64,000 nt of DNA, taken from positions 496,001 to 560,000 of the forward strand of contig NZ_CAADFC020000028.1 of NCBI RefSeq assembly GCF_900696085.1, in the 5' to 3' direction. The notes beneath the pieces were generated by a model, which was given only the letters and a program-made list of their open reading frames with translations, was not told the origin of the DNA and did not search any database. This document shows positions 1-8,028 of this stretch, one piece after another. Within the stretch, counting starts at the first letter, position 1. Each line of letters starts with the position of its first letter. Source of the DNA: Bradyrhizobium ivorense (lineage in GTDB: Bacteria; Pseudomonadota; Alphaproteobacteria; Rhizobiales; Xanthobacteraceae). The position numbers and the translations under genes were made by a program.

Positions 1-2
1 GC

Positions 3-266
3 CTGCAGCCCGGCGTCGACGTCGAGGTGGTGTTCAGCGGCATCCGTCCCGGCGAGCGGCTCAACGAGATCCTGTTCGCAAGCCAGGAGCCGACCATCGA
101 GATCGGCGTCGACGGCATGATGGCGGCGAAGCCGAACCAGCCGCCGATGTCGACCTTGCGCAAATGGCTGGCGGCGCTGCAGGAGGCGATCGAGCGCGAT
201 GACCGCGTCACCATCCGCGCCGTGCTGCAGGACGCCGTGCCCGAATTCGGCTCGAATGCCGCCTGA
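3..266 (+). CDS. Polysaccharide biosynthesis nucleotide-sugar dehydratase (WbpM/CapD-type), C-terminal part only
   Basis: The reading frame is open from the first bases of the window, so this is the 3' end of a gene that begins upstream. The visible ~87 residues include FSGIRPGERLNEILF, which resembles the C-terminal FTGLRPGEKL-type motif of the membrane-anchored UDP-GlcNAc 4,6-dehydratases (CapD, WbpM, FlaA1). Those enzymes make UDP-4-keto-6-deoxy sugars for O-antigen or capsule. The membrane segments and catalytic SDR domain lie outside the window. It is followed 45 bp downstream by a glycosyltransferase and an epimerase in the same direction, consistent with a polysaccharide operon. The substrate cannot be told from this fragment. 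Confidence 0.8.
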   Translation: MQPGVDVEVVFSGIRPGERLNEILFASQEPTIEIGVDGMMAAKPNQPPMSTLRKWLAALQEAIERDDRVTIRAVLQDAVPEFGSNAA

Positions 267-311
267 TCGCGCCGTCGCGCGCGGCGCGGCCTGACCGTTC
301 GAGAGCCACCG

Positions 312-1541
312 ATGCGCAAGCCCCGCAAAGTCGTCGTCGTCAGCCAGCATTATCCGCCGGATCACTCGACGACCGCCGCGATCATGGCCGCGATCGCCGA
401 GCGGATCGCCGACGATGCCGAGGTGGTGGTGGTCTCCGGCATGCCGGGCTCGGCGCAGCCGGCCGCGCCGGGACGGCCGGTCGTCGTCGAGATCAAGAAC
501 TGGCTGCCGGGCAAGGCGGCGCTGCTCAAGCGCGCGCTGGCCGAGACGCTGTTCACCGCGCGGATCTTCCTCGCGCTGCTGACTCAGCTGAAGCGCGGCG
601 ACGTGGCGCTGACGGTGACCGCGCCGTTCGTGCTGCCCTATGCGGTTGCCGCGGCGGCGCGGCTGAAGGGCGCGAAGTCGGCGCTGATCCTGCACGATCT
701 GTTTCCCGACGTGCTGGTGATGGCCGGGCTGCTGCAGCCGTCCTCGCTTGCGGCGCGGGCGCTGCGCGCGATCAACGCGCTGATGTTCCGCGCCCTCAAC
801 GCCGTCATCGTGATCGGCCGCGACGCCGAGAAGCTGCTGCTGCGCTACGGCGGCATGACCCAGGACAAGATCCGGTTCATTCCGAACTGGACCACGCTCG
901 CGCCCGGCTACCGTCCGGTCAGCCCGGACAATCCGTTTCGCAAGGCGATCGCCGCCCGCTTCGTCGTCGGGCTGTCGGGCAATCTCGGCTTCACCCACGA
1001 TCCGGACATCGTGTTCGAGGCGGCGCGGCTGCTGCAGGGCGAACGCGATATCCATTTCCTGCTCTCGGGCTGGGGCATCGGCTTTGACCGCCTCAAGGAG
1101 ATGCAGGCGGCAGCACAGCTTGGCAACGTCACGCTGGTCGAGCGCGTCGCCGATGACGAACTGGCAGCGCTGCTCTCCAGCGCCGATGTCTGGCTGATTC
1201 CCTATCGCAAGAACGTCGCCGGCGTGTCGGTGCCGAGCCGGTTCTACAATCTGCTTGCGATCGGCCGGCCGGTCATGCTGGTCTCCGAGGCGGAGGCCGA
1301 GGCCGCGCTCACGGTGAAGGAAAACCAGCTCGGCTGGGTCGTGACCCCGAGCCGGCCGGATCAACTCGCCGATGCCATCCGCCTGGCCGCCGGATCGCTG
1401 GCCTCGGAAGCGCAGAGCGCCGCGATGGCCGAGCGGGCGGTCGCGGCGGCGCGGACCTTCAGCCCCGAACGGGCGCTCGGCAGCTATGCCGCGCTGGTCG
1501 GCGAATTACTCGGCAATCGCGACGTGGAGCGGACGGCATGA
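312..1541 (+). CDS. Glycosyltransferase family 4 (WbuB/WcaI-like)
   Basis: A 409-residue cytosolic glycosyltransferase of the GT-B fold. The N-terminus VVVVSQHYPPD is typical of WcaI/WbuB-like GT4 enzymes that move a sugar from a nucleotide donor onto a lipid-linked intermediate. The acceptor half carries HDLFPDV near residue 140. The donor half begins near residue 215 with VGLSGNLGFTHDPD and has VSVPSRFYNLLAIGRPV near residue 305, where GT4 enzymes bind the nucleotide sugar. The stop overlaps the start of the next gene by four bases (ATGA), so the two are translationally coupled. Together with the upstream dehydratase and downstream epimerase it probably adds an amino sugar to O-antigen or exopolysaccharide. 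The sugar is not identifiable from sequence alone. Confidence 0.85.
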   Translation: MRKPRKVVVVSQHYPPDHSTTAAIMAAIAERIADDAEVVVVSGMPGSAQPAAPGRPVVVEIKNWLPGKAALLKRALAETLFTARIFLALLTQLKRGDVALTVTAPFVLPYAVAAAARLKGAKSALILHDLFPDVLVMAGLLQPSSLAARALRAINALMFRALNAVIVIGRDAEKLLLRYGGMTQDKIRFIPNWTTLAPGYRPVSPDNPFRKAIAARFVVGLSGNLGFTHDPDIVFEAARLLQGERDIHFLLSGWGIGFDRLKEMQAAAQLGNVTLVERVADDELAALLSSADVWLIPYRKNVAGVSVPSRFYNLLAIGRPVMLVSEAEAEAALTVKENQLGWVVTPSRPDQLADAIRLAAGSLASEAQSAAMAERAVAAARTFSPERALGSYAALVGELLGNRDVERTA

Positions 1542-2473
1542 CGGACGGTCGACCGACGGTTCTGGTGACGGGTGCGAACGGCTTCGTCGGCCGCCACGTG
1601 GTGCCGCTGCTGGCGAGCAACGGCTGGGTGGTGCGGCGCGCGGTGCGGCATCCGCCGCGCGACGCCAACGACGTCGAGATCGGAACGCTCGGCCCCGCCA
1701 CCGACTGGGGCGCCGCGCTCGACGGCGTCGACGCCGTGGTTCATCTCGCCGCGCGCGTGCATCACCAGGACGAAGAGCATGCGATCGAGCTCTACCACAA
1801 CGTCAATGTCGGCGGCACGCTGCATCTGGCGCGCGGCGCGGTCGCGGCCGGCGTCAAGCATTTCATCTTCATCAGCACCATCCTGGTCCATGGCCGCAGC
1901 AACAACGGACGTCCGCCGTTTCGCGAGGACGACGTCCTGACACCGCGCGGCCTCTACGGAATGTCGAAGGCCGCCGCCGAAGGCGGCCTCCGCGAGCTGG
2001 TGCCGGGCAGCGGCATGCGGGTTACCGTGATCCGTCCGCCCTTGATCTACGGCGCCGGCGCAAAGGGCAACTTCGCGCTGCTCGAGAAGGCGGTGAAGCG
2101 CCGCATTCCGCTGCCGCTCGCCAATATCCAAAACCGCCGTGCGTTCCTGTCGGTGCAGAACCTCGCCGCGTTCGTCCTGTTCCGGCTGACCAATCCGGGG
2201 GCGGATTTCGACGTATTTCTGGTCGCGGATAGCGAGCAGGTGTCGACGCCGCAGTTCATCGAGCGCCTCGCCCGGGCGGCGCAGACCGCGCCGCGGCTGT
2301 TCTCGCTGCCGAAGCCGGTGCTGAGCACGCTGTTCAGGCTCAGCGGACGCAAGGAGATCGATGACAGCCTGCTCGGCTCGCTCGAGCTTGATCTCTCGAA
2401 GGCCGCCGCGAGCGGATGGCAGCCGCCGGTCAGCCTCGACGAAGGCCTGAAGCTCGCGCTGGATCACGGCTGA
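1538..2473 (+). CDS. NAD-dependent epimerase/dehydratase (extended SDR, WbpV/GalE-like)
   Basis: A 311-residue extended short-chain dehydrogenase. The Rossmann nucleotide-binding motif TGANGFVG is at residues 11-18, the catalytic serine region is FIFISTILV, and YGMSK supplies the Tyr-x-x-x-Lys pair near residue 139. The family interconverts or dehydrates nucleotide sugars; WbpV-like members are 4-epimerases or 4-reductases acting in O-antigen assembly. The start overlaps the glycosyltransferase stop. The next gene (2499-3515) is convergent and only 25 bp away. Direction of catalysis (epimerase or reductase) is not settled. Confidence 0.82.
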   Translation: MTDGRPTVLVTGANGFVGRHVVPLLASNGWVVRRAVRHPPRDANDVEIGTLGPATDWGAALDGVDAVVHLAARVHHQDEEHAIELYHNVNVGGTLHLARGAVAAGVKHFIFISTILVHGRSNNGRPPFREDDVLTPRGLYGMSKAAAEGGLRELVPGSGMRVTVIRPPLIYGAGAKGNFALLEKAVKRRIPLPLANIQNRRAFLSVQNLAAFVLFRLTNPGADFDVFLVADSEQVSTPQFIERLARAAQTAPRLFSLPKPVLSTLFRLSGRKEIDDSLLGSLELDLSKAAASGWQPPVSLDEGLKLALDHG

Positions 2474-2498
2474 TCCGCCGCGCGCGGATCGCGCCGCT

Positions 2499-3515
2499 TC
2501 AGGCGCCGCGCGGCCGGGAGAACCGGCGCAGCAAGGTCGCGACGGCAACACCGCCGGCCGCCAGCAGGCCGATGTCGGCGGCGAGCGAATTCACCGCGAC
2601 CGAGACGATTGCAAGCAGCGCCAGCACGAGGTTGAGCGCGAACACCTCGCCGACCACGCGCCACACCGAAAAGCCGTTGTCGGTCGCGCGCTGATAGAAG
2701 TGGGAGCGGTGCGCGGCCCAGAACGCCTCGCGCCGCGCCATGCGGCGCAGCAGCGTCACCGTCGCGTCCGCCAGATAGTACAGCGGCAGCAGCAGCGCTG
2801 CGGCGAATTGCTGATGCCATGCGAGCTCCAGCAGACACCAGCCCAGCAGCAGGCCGATCGGCAGGCTGCCGACATCGCCGAGGAAGATCTTTGCGACCGG
2901 CCGGTTGAACGGGACGAAGCCGAGCAGCGCTCCGCCGAGCGCGGCGGCGACCAGCGTCGCCGCCGGCGGGACATGGCCGAAGCTACCGAGCAGGGCGACC
3001 GCGGCCGCGATCGGCACCGCCTCCGATGCCGTCATCAGGTCGAGCCCGTCCATGAAGTTGACGAGGTTCACGAACCACAATCCGGCAATCAGCAGCAGCC
3101 CGCGTTCGAGCCAGAGCGGGCAGGCCTGAACGATCTTGAGATCGCTTGGTGCGGCAAACACCACGACGGCGACGGCAGCGGCCTGCAGCAGCAGCCGCGG
3201 CGCGACCGGCAGCGGGCGGACGTCGTCGACGAAACCGACCAGCGCGATGAACAGGGTGGCCGCGAACACGGTGATGGGGATCGTCAGGTTCGGCGATCCG
3301 GCCATTACGATCACGATGCCGCCGGCGAGCAGCGTTGCCGCGGTCACCGCGATGCCGCCGCCTTGCGGCGTCGGCACCTTGTGCGACGAGCGCGCATTGG
3401 GTTTGGCCAGCGCCACGCGCAGCAGCATCGGCCGCGTCGCCTGGATCAGGATCGCTGAGATCGTTGCGGCCAGCGCCGCTGCAACCAACGACAGGAGGAT
3501 TTCGAAACTGCTCAT
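2499..3515 (-). CDS. Undecaprenyl-phosphate sugar-1-phosphate transferase (WecA/WbpL-like)
   Basis: A 338-residue polytopic inner-membrane protein of the MraY/WecA (PNPT) superfamily. These enzymes start lipid-linked glycan synthesis by moving an N-acetyl-hexosamine 1-phosphate from a UDP-sugar onto undecaprenyl phosphate. Signature loops are visible in order: DDVRPLPVAPR (Mg-binding aspartates), NFMDGLD, FLGDVGSLPIG, and a C-terminal HRSHFYQRATDNG as in WbpL-like members. The reading frame is open further upstream, but the ATG at 3513-3515 (MSSFEILL) fits the family length and lies 8 bases after the stop of the upstream gene, so the two form an operon. It probably primes the O-antigen or EPS repeat built by the genes around it. 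Confidence 0.88.
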   Translation of the reverse strand: MSSFEILLSLVAAALAATISAILIQATRPMLLRVALAKPNARSSHKVPTPQGGGIAVTAATLLAGGIVIVMAGSPNLTIPITVFAATLFIALVGFVDDVRPLPVAPRLLLQAAAVAVVVFAAPSDLKIVQACPLWLERGLLLIAGLWFVNLVNFMDGLDLMTASEAVPIAAAVALLGSFGHVPPAATLVAAALGGALLGFVPFNRPVAKIFLGDVGSLPIGLLLGWCLLELAWHQQFAAALLLPLYYLADATVTLLRRMARREAFWAAHRSHFYQRATDNGFSVWRVVGEVFALNLVLALLAIVSVAVNSLAADIGLLAAGGVAVATLLRRFSRPRGA

Positions 3516-3523
3516 CTGCTCGG

Positions 3524-4489
3524 CTACTGGGATGCGGGGACTTCGATCGGGGCGGTGCCCTTGGCGGCCTTTTCCGGACTCAGGATCCACACCAGGCCGC
3601 CGAACACGCCGACCACGAACGTCACCGCGCCGAACAGCAGCGAGATGTTGACGCCTTCGTTGGCGACCAGTCCGGCGTAGCCGAAGGCCAGCGCCATGGT
3701 GGCTTCGCGCACGCCCCAGCCCGCGATCGAGATCGGCATCATCGTGATCAGCATCACCGGCGGCAGCAGCTGGAAGATCTGGCCAAAGGTGACTGGAGCC
3801 GCGATCGCCTGCACCACGCACCAGGCGGTCACGACGGTCACGACGTGGATCAGCACCGACAGCACCGCGACCTTCAGGCCATGCGCGCGGCTGAACAACA
3901 CCCGGTTCGCGATCACGGCGCAGGCGTGGATGTGATGCGTCGCCCACCACTGCCTCAGCCAGGGCCACGGCAGCACGCCGATCAGCAGGAAGCCGAACCC
4001 GGCGCCGAGCGCGGCGAGATCCAGCAGCAGCAATGCGGTCCAGCCATTGGGGTCGGAAATCAGCCGGTAGCTCCACGGCAGCGTCGCGGCGATGACGACG
4101 GCAAGCGCGATCAGCCCGACCGCGCGATCGACGAAGATCGAGTAGGTCGCCGCGCGCCAGCCGGCGCCGCCGCGCGCCACCAGCCACAGCCGCACCGCGT
4201 CGCCGCCGATCGAGGACGGCAGGGTCTGGTTGAAGAACGCGCCGATCAAATTGTAGCGCATCGCCTGCCGGGTCTGCAGCGGCGCGCCGCACTCCGTGCC
4301 GATCTCGCGCCAGCGCAACACCCCGAGGAAGATCTGCAGGAAGGTGACCGCCATCGCCAGCCCCAGCCAGCCGAGGCTGCCGATCTGGATGCGGGAGGCG
4401 AGATCATGCAGGTCGACCTTGCGCAGCGAGAAATACAGCAGCGCAGCCGAGATCAGGATCTTGGAGGTGGAAAGCAGGATTCGGCGCAT
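3524..4489 (-). CDS. YbhN/UPF0104-type membrane protein (LPG-synthase TM-domain family)
   Basis: A 321-residue protein with about eight hydrophobic segments. It matches the lysylphosphatidylglycerol synthase transmembrane family (UPF0104, flippase-like): NQTLPSSIGGDAVR near residue 90 and PISIAGWGVREA near residue 250 are the conserved motifs. It lacks the soluble aminoacyl-transferase domain of MprF, so it is not a full LPG synthase. Free-standing members are often encoded beside polysaccharide or lipid glycosyltransferases and are suspected to move lipid-linked substrates. It is the first gene of a two-gene minus-strand operon with the WecA/WbpL-like transferase. A paralogue lies at 57131-58207. 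Confidence 0.8.
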   Translation of the reverse strand: MRRILLSTSKILISAALLYFSLRKVDLHDLASRIQIGSLGWLGLAMAVTFLQIFLGVLRWREIGTECGAPLQTRQAMRYNLIGAFFNQTLPSSIGGDAVRLWLVARGGAGWRAATYSIFVDRAVGLIALAVVIAATLPWSYRLISDPNGWTALLLLDLAALGAGFGFLLIGVLPWPWLRQWWATHHIHACAVIANRVLFSRAHGLKVAVLSVLIHVVTVVTAWCVVQAIAAPVTFGQIFQLLPPVMLITMMPISIAGWGVREATMALAFGYAGLVANEGVNISLLFGAVTFVVGVFGGLVWILSPEKAAKGTAPIEVPASQ

Positions 4490-4818
4490 TTCGCCCGCGC
4501 TGGCCCGGTTCAGAATGTGTCAAAAACAGCGCAAAACGCCTTCGCGCGCCCAAATTCGCCGCCTTGGTATGGTTTCCGCAACGATCTGGCAATAGCCGTC
4601 CGGTCCCTATTGCGGCCGGCGCGACGGGGCGGTTAAAGAGGCCGGAACGGGGGGAACGCCTGTCATAAACCGGGGGGTTACAATACCGGAATAATCCGGG
4701 CCCGGACACGCGGCTTGGCGTGATACTGCTTGGGGAACGGCTTCCCGAGCAACGATCGCGACGGCCTTCGCGCAATTTTGATGTGCCAGCCGCTGATACG
4801 ACAGGACGTGAGGCATCG
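4490..4818. other. Divergent intergenic region without recognised gene
   Basis: About 330 bases between the divergently transcribed YbhN-like gene and manC. It presumably holds promoters for both directions. Overlapping antisense frames that reach into it lack recognisable protein motifs. A run of G residues sits around 4650 and 4670, but I see no strong palindrome or terminator. Confidence 0.5.
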
Positions 4819-6231
4819 ATGGACGGACGAATTATCCCCTTGATCATGTGCGGCGGCGCGGGCACGCGGCTGTGGCCGGCCTCGCGCGAGGTGCATCCGA
4901 AGCAGTTCCTGTCGCTGTTCGGGGCGCGCTCGACCTTCCAGGAGACGCTGCTGCGGGTCTCCGACGCCACCCTGTTCGACCGTCCCATCGTGATCACCAA
5001 CGAGGCCTATCGCTTCATGGTGCTGGAACAGCTTGCCGAGATCGGCCGCGAGGCCGACGTGCTCTTGGAGCCGATGCGCCGCGACTCCGGTCCGGCGATC
5101 GCCGCCGGCGCCGCCTTCGCGCAAACGCGGGATGCCGATGCGATCGTGCTGGCGCTCGCCGCCGATCATCTGGTGCGCGATACGCCGGCCTTCGTCGCCG
5201 CCTGCCGCGAGGGATTGGCCGCGGCGGAGCGCGGCCGCATCGTCACCTTCGGCGTCAGGCCGGAACGGCCCGCCACCGAATACGGCTACATCAACCCGGG
5301 CGAGACCGTCGCCGGCGAGGTGAGGGCGGTGGCCAAGTTCGTCGAGAAGCCGGATGCGGCAACCGCGGCCGGCTATATCGCTTCAGGCTATCTCTGGAAC
5401 AGCGGCAACTTCATGTTCCGCGCCGCGGTGCTGCTCGATGAATACCGCAATGTCGATGCCGACAGCGTCGCCACCGTCGAGACCTCGGTTGCCAACGCCG
5501 AGCGCGATCTCGGCTTCGTCAAGCTCGATACGCCGTCCTTTGCCGCGGCGAAGGCGATCTCGATCGACTATGCGGTGATGGAGAAGACTGCGCGTGCGGC
5601 AGTGGTGCCGGTGGCCTGCGGCTGGTCCGACATCGGCTCGTGGCGCCAAGTCTGGGAGCTCTCCGAGAAGGACAGCCAGGGCAACGCCTCGCGCGGCATG
5701 GCGGTGTTCGAGGATTCCCGCAACTGCAACGTCACCACCGACCGCGCGCTGGTCGCGCTCGAAGGCGTCGACGATCTCGTCGTGATCGCGACCCAGGACG
5801 CGGTGCTGGTGTCGCGGCAGCAGGACGCCAACGGACTGAAGCGGCTGGTCGCCAAACTGAAGGTGACGGCGCCCGAGGTGACCGAGAGCCACATCAAGGT
5901 GCATCGTCCCTGGGGCTCCTACCAGTCGGTCGACAATGGCGACCGCCACCAGGTCAAGCGGATCGTCGTCAAGCCGGGCGGGCGGCTGTCATTGCAGAAG
6001 CATCACCACCGCTCCGAGCACTGGATCGTGGTGCGCGGCACCGCGCAGGTCACCGTCAACGAGCTGATCAAGACCGTGCACGAGAACGAGTCGATCTACA
6101 TCCCGATCGGCGCGGTGCACCGGCTGGAGAACCCGGGCAAGATCCAGCTCGAACTGATCGAGGTGCAGACCGGCAGCTACTTTGGCGAGGACGACATCAT
6201 CCGCATCGAGGATGACTACCAGCGCACCTGA
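4819..6231 (+). CDS. manC: Mannose-1-phosphate guanylyltransferase / mannose-6-phosphate isomerase (bifunctional)
   Basis: A 470-residue cytosolic enzyme producing GDP-mannose from mannose-1-phosphate and GTP, with a C-terminal type II phosphomannose isomerase cupin. The pyrophosphorylase signature CGGAGTRLWPASR is at residues 11-23 with the KQFL lysine just after it, and VEKPD follows near residue 175. The cupin spans roughly residues 355-470 and keeps HRPWGSY and the metal-binding QKHHHRSEHW. The frame is open upstream of 4819, but this ATG follows a GTGAGG ribosome-binding site and begins at the conserved domain. GDP-mannose feeds O-antigen, EPS or fucose synthesis, fitting the surrounding genes. 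Confidence 0.92.
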   Translation: MDGRIIPLIMCGGAGTRLWPASREVHPKQFLSLFGARSTFQETLLRVSDATLFDRPIVITNEAYRFMVLEQLAEIGREADVLLEPMRRDSGPAIAAGAAFAQTRDADAIVLALAADHLVRDTPAFVAACREGLAAAERGRIVTFGVRPERPATEYGYINPGETVAGEVRAVAKFVEKPDAATAAGYIASGYLWNSGNFMFRAAVLLDEYRNVDADSVATVETSVANAERDLGFVKLDTPSFAAAKAISIDYAVMEKTARAAVVPVACGWSDIGSWRQVWELSEKDSQGNASRGMAVFEDSRNCNVTTDRALVALEGVDDLVVIATQDAVLVSRQQDANGLKRLVAKLKVTAPEVTESHIKVHRPWGSYQSVDNGDRHQVKRIVVKPGGRLSLQKHHHRSEHWIVVRGTAQVTVNELIKTVHENESIYIPIGAVHRLENPGKIQLELIEVQTGSYFGEDDIIRIEDDYQRT

Positions 6232-6263
6232 GAGATTGTGAAGCTTTGTCCTCACCCACCGCT

Positions 6264-6384
6264 GTCATCGCCCGGCCTGTGCGCAATTGCGCACATGGAC
6301 CGGGCGATCCAGTACGCCGCGGCCCCTCGGTTCTATCACCAGCGTCTCTGGAATACTGGATCACCCGCATGCGCGGGTGATGAC
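6264..6384. repeat. Intergenic nested inverted-repeat element (type E)
   Basis: A 121-base element with GTCATC and GATGAC ends and nested stems: GCCCGG/CCGGGC (6270-6275 and 6300-6305) around the perfect 16-bp palindrome GTGCGCAATTGCGCAC (6279-6294), then ATCCAGTA/TACTGGAT (6307-6314 and 6354-6361), then TCACCCGC-atgc-GCGGGTGA (6361-6380). It resembles dispersed non-coding repeats of Bradyrhizobium genomes. It lies 33 bases after the manC stop and could act as an RNA structure or transcription stop. Confidence 0.7.
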
Positions 6385-6399
6385 ACCGAGCAGGCTGAA

Positions 6400-6660
6400 A
6401 ACCCGTCATCCCCGCGCAAAGGCTTCGCCTTTGTCGCTGGAGGTGCGAGCCTCTTCGGCGAGCCTCGAAGGATGAATCGGCCACCAGCCGGGCCGTCGAC
6501 CCTTCGAGGGCCGCTGAAGAAGCGGCCACCTCAGGGTGACGGTAATGAGGAGTACGCTGCTAGACCCGTCATCCTGTGAGGATCGGTCCAGACGCGGCCC
6601 GCGTGCATTTGCTTTGCGGGCGCTCCTCATGATGACGAGTGGACGTCATGCTGGCGCAAT
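6400..6660. repeat. Composite hairpin repeat region (type F)
   Basis: Continues the non-coding stretch after manC. It contains CAAAGGC-ttc-GCCTTTG (6417-6433), inverted copies of the CTTCGAG/CTCGAAG type around 6475-6507, and GGCCGCT-gaaga-AGCGGCC (6509-6527), ending in a TCATCCTGTGAGG-type border. The wording resembles dispersed repeats of rhizobial intergenic DNA. No coding sequence is supported in 6232-6981. The remaining ~320 bases before 6982 presumably contain the promoter of the next gene. Confidence 0.55.
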
Positions 6661-6981
6661 CTTTCGCGATGAACCTCCGCCGGGCTGGGTGCCCATGCTC
6701 AAAAATGAGTCATCGGACGATGTAACTCTTTGAATCAAAACGTGTCCGGATATCGTCCTTGGCATTCGCCACATTTGTGGCGCCGTGCTATAGCGGCTGC
6801 CAACGAAGCGGGTCGTGGTTCGCGCCACAGCGCAAACGGGGGTAGCGTTCGCGCTGATTCCCCGAGGGAAGGCCGGGGGTGGGCTTCCTGAGCAGCCGGG
6901 ACAACCGCCAAAACTTCAAAAACGTCGCTTCAAAAACGTCACTGAAAAACGTCACTGAATACGTCACTTGGGGTCAATGAA

Positions 6982-7998
6982 ATGAACGCAAAAGTGTCCG
7001 CATCGGGCGCGAAGGCCGACATCCAGCGCGCGTTGCGCGTCGGCGTGATCGGGGCCGGCGTGATGGGCAGCAACCATGCCCGCGTGCTGGCCGGACTGCC
7101 CGGTGTGGTGCTGGTCGGCATCGTCGACCCGCTGCCGGAACACCGCACGCGCGCCACCGAGTTGGTCGGCTGCCGCGCCTTCGAGAGCCTCGACGAGCTG
7201 CTCGGCGAGGGCGTCGATGCGGTGACGATCGCAGCTCCCACCCATCTGCATCACGAGATCGCGCTCACCTGCATCGCGCGCAACATCCACATCCTGGTCG
7301 AGAAGCCGGTCGCCTCGACCGTCGAGGAGGGCCGCGAGATCGTCGAGGCGGCGCAGCGCGCCGGCGTGACGCTGATGGTCGGCCATGTCGAGCGCTTCAA
7401 TCCGGCGGTCGCCGCGATCAAGCAGGCGATCTCGGGCGAGGACATCCTGTCGATCGGCATCACCCGCGTCGGCCCGTTCCCGCCGCGAATGTCCAATGTC
7501 GGCGTCGTGATCGACCTCGCCGTGCACGACATCGACCTGATCCGCTGGTTCACCGAATCAGACATCGTCGAGGTGCAGCCGCAGCTGTCGAGCGCGGTCG
7601 CCGAGCGCGAGGACATCGCACTGCTCCAGTTCCGCACCGCCTCCGGCGTGCTCGCCCACATCAACACCAACTGGCTGACGCCGTTCAAAGCGCGCAGCGT
7701 GACGGTGGCGACGCGCGGCAAATATGTCATGGGCGATCTCTTGACCCGCCAGGTCACCGAATGCTTCGGCTTCAAGCCGGACGGCAGCTATTCGATGCGC
7801 CATCTGCCGGTCGGTCACGACGAGCCGCTGCGCGCCGAACTGATCGCCTTCCTCGATGCCGTGCGCACCGGCAAGCTGCCGGCAGTGTCCGGCGACGAGG
7901 GCGTGGCGAGCCTCGAGATCGCGATCCGCTGCCTGGAATCGCCCGCCCGGCCCGCCGCCTCGACGGCACGCAAGGGACCGCGCCGCGTTGTCGGCTGA
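6982..7998 (+). CDS. Gfo/Idh/MocA-family oxidoreductase (WbpB-like nucleotide-sugar dehydrogenase)
   Basis: A 338-residue NAD(P)-dependent dehydrogenase. The N-terminal Rossmann motif GVIGAGVMGSNHARVL sits near residues 21-36. EKPVAS (near residue 109) holds the conserved catalytic lysine of the Gfo/Idh/MocA family, and GHVERFNP follows. The neighbour 30 bp downstream is a DegT/DnrJ aminotransferase. This dehydrogenase-aminotransferase order is that of WbpB-WbpE, which oxidise and then aminate C3 of UDP-GlcNAcA on the way to diacetamido-uronic acids of O-antigens. That substrate is inference from gene pairing. No acetyltransferase (WbpD) or C6 dehydrogenase (WbpA) is visible nearby. Confidence 0.82.
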   Translation: MNAKVSASGAKADIQRALRVGVIGAGVMGSNHARVLAGLPGVVLVGIVDPLPEHRTRATELVGCRAFESLDELLGEGVDAVTIAAPTHLHHEIALTCIARNIHILVEKPVASTVEEGREIVEAAQRAGVTLMVGHVERFNPAVAAIKQAISGEDILSIGITRVGPFPPRMSNVGVVIDLAVHDIDLIRWFTESDIVEVQPQLSSAVAEREDIALLQFRTASGVLAHINTNWLTPFKARSVTVATRGKYVMGDLLTRQVTECFGFKPDGSYSMRHLPVGHDEPLRAELIAFLDAVRTGKLPAVSGDEGVASLEIAIRCLESPARPAASTARKGPRRVVG

Positions 7999-8028
7999 CG
8001 TCATCTCACTTCACGCGCGAAGAGCCTC

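Noticed and set aside
2700..4636. Gln/Arg/Asp-rich plus-strand frames opposite the WbpL-like and YbhN-like genes
   Set aside because: Antisense of two membrane protein genes with clear family motifs.
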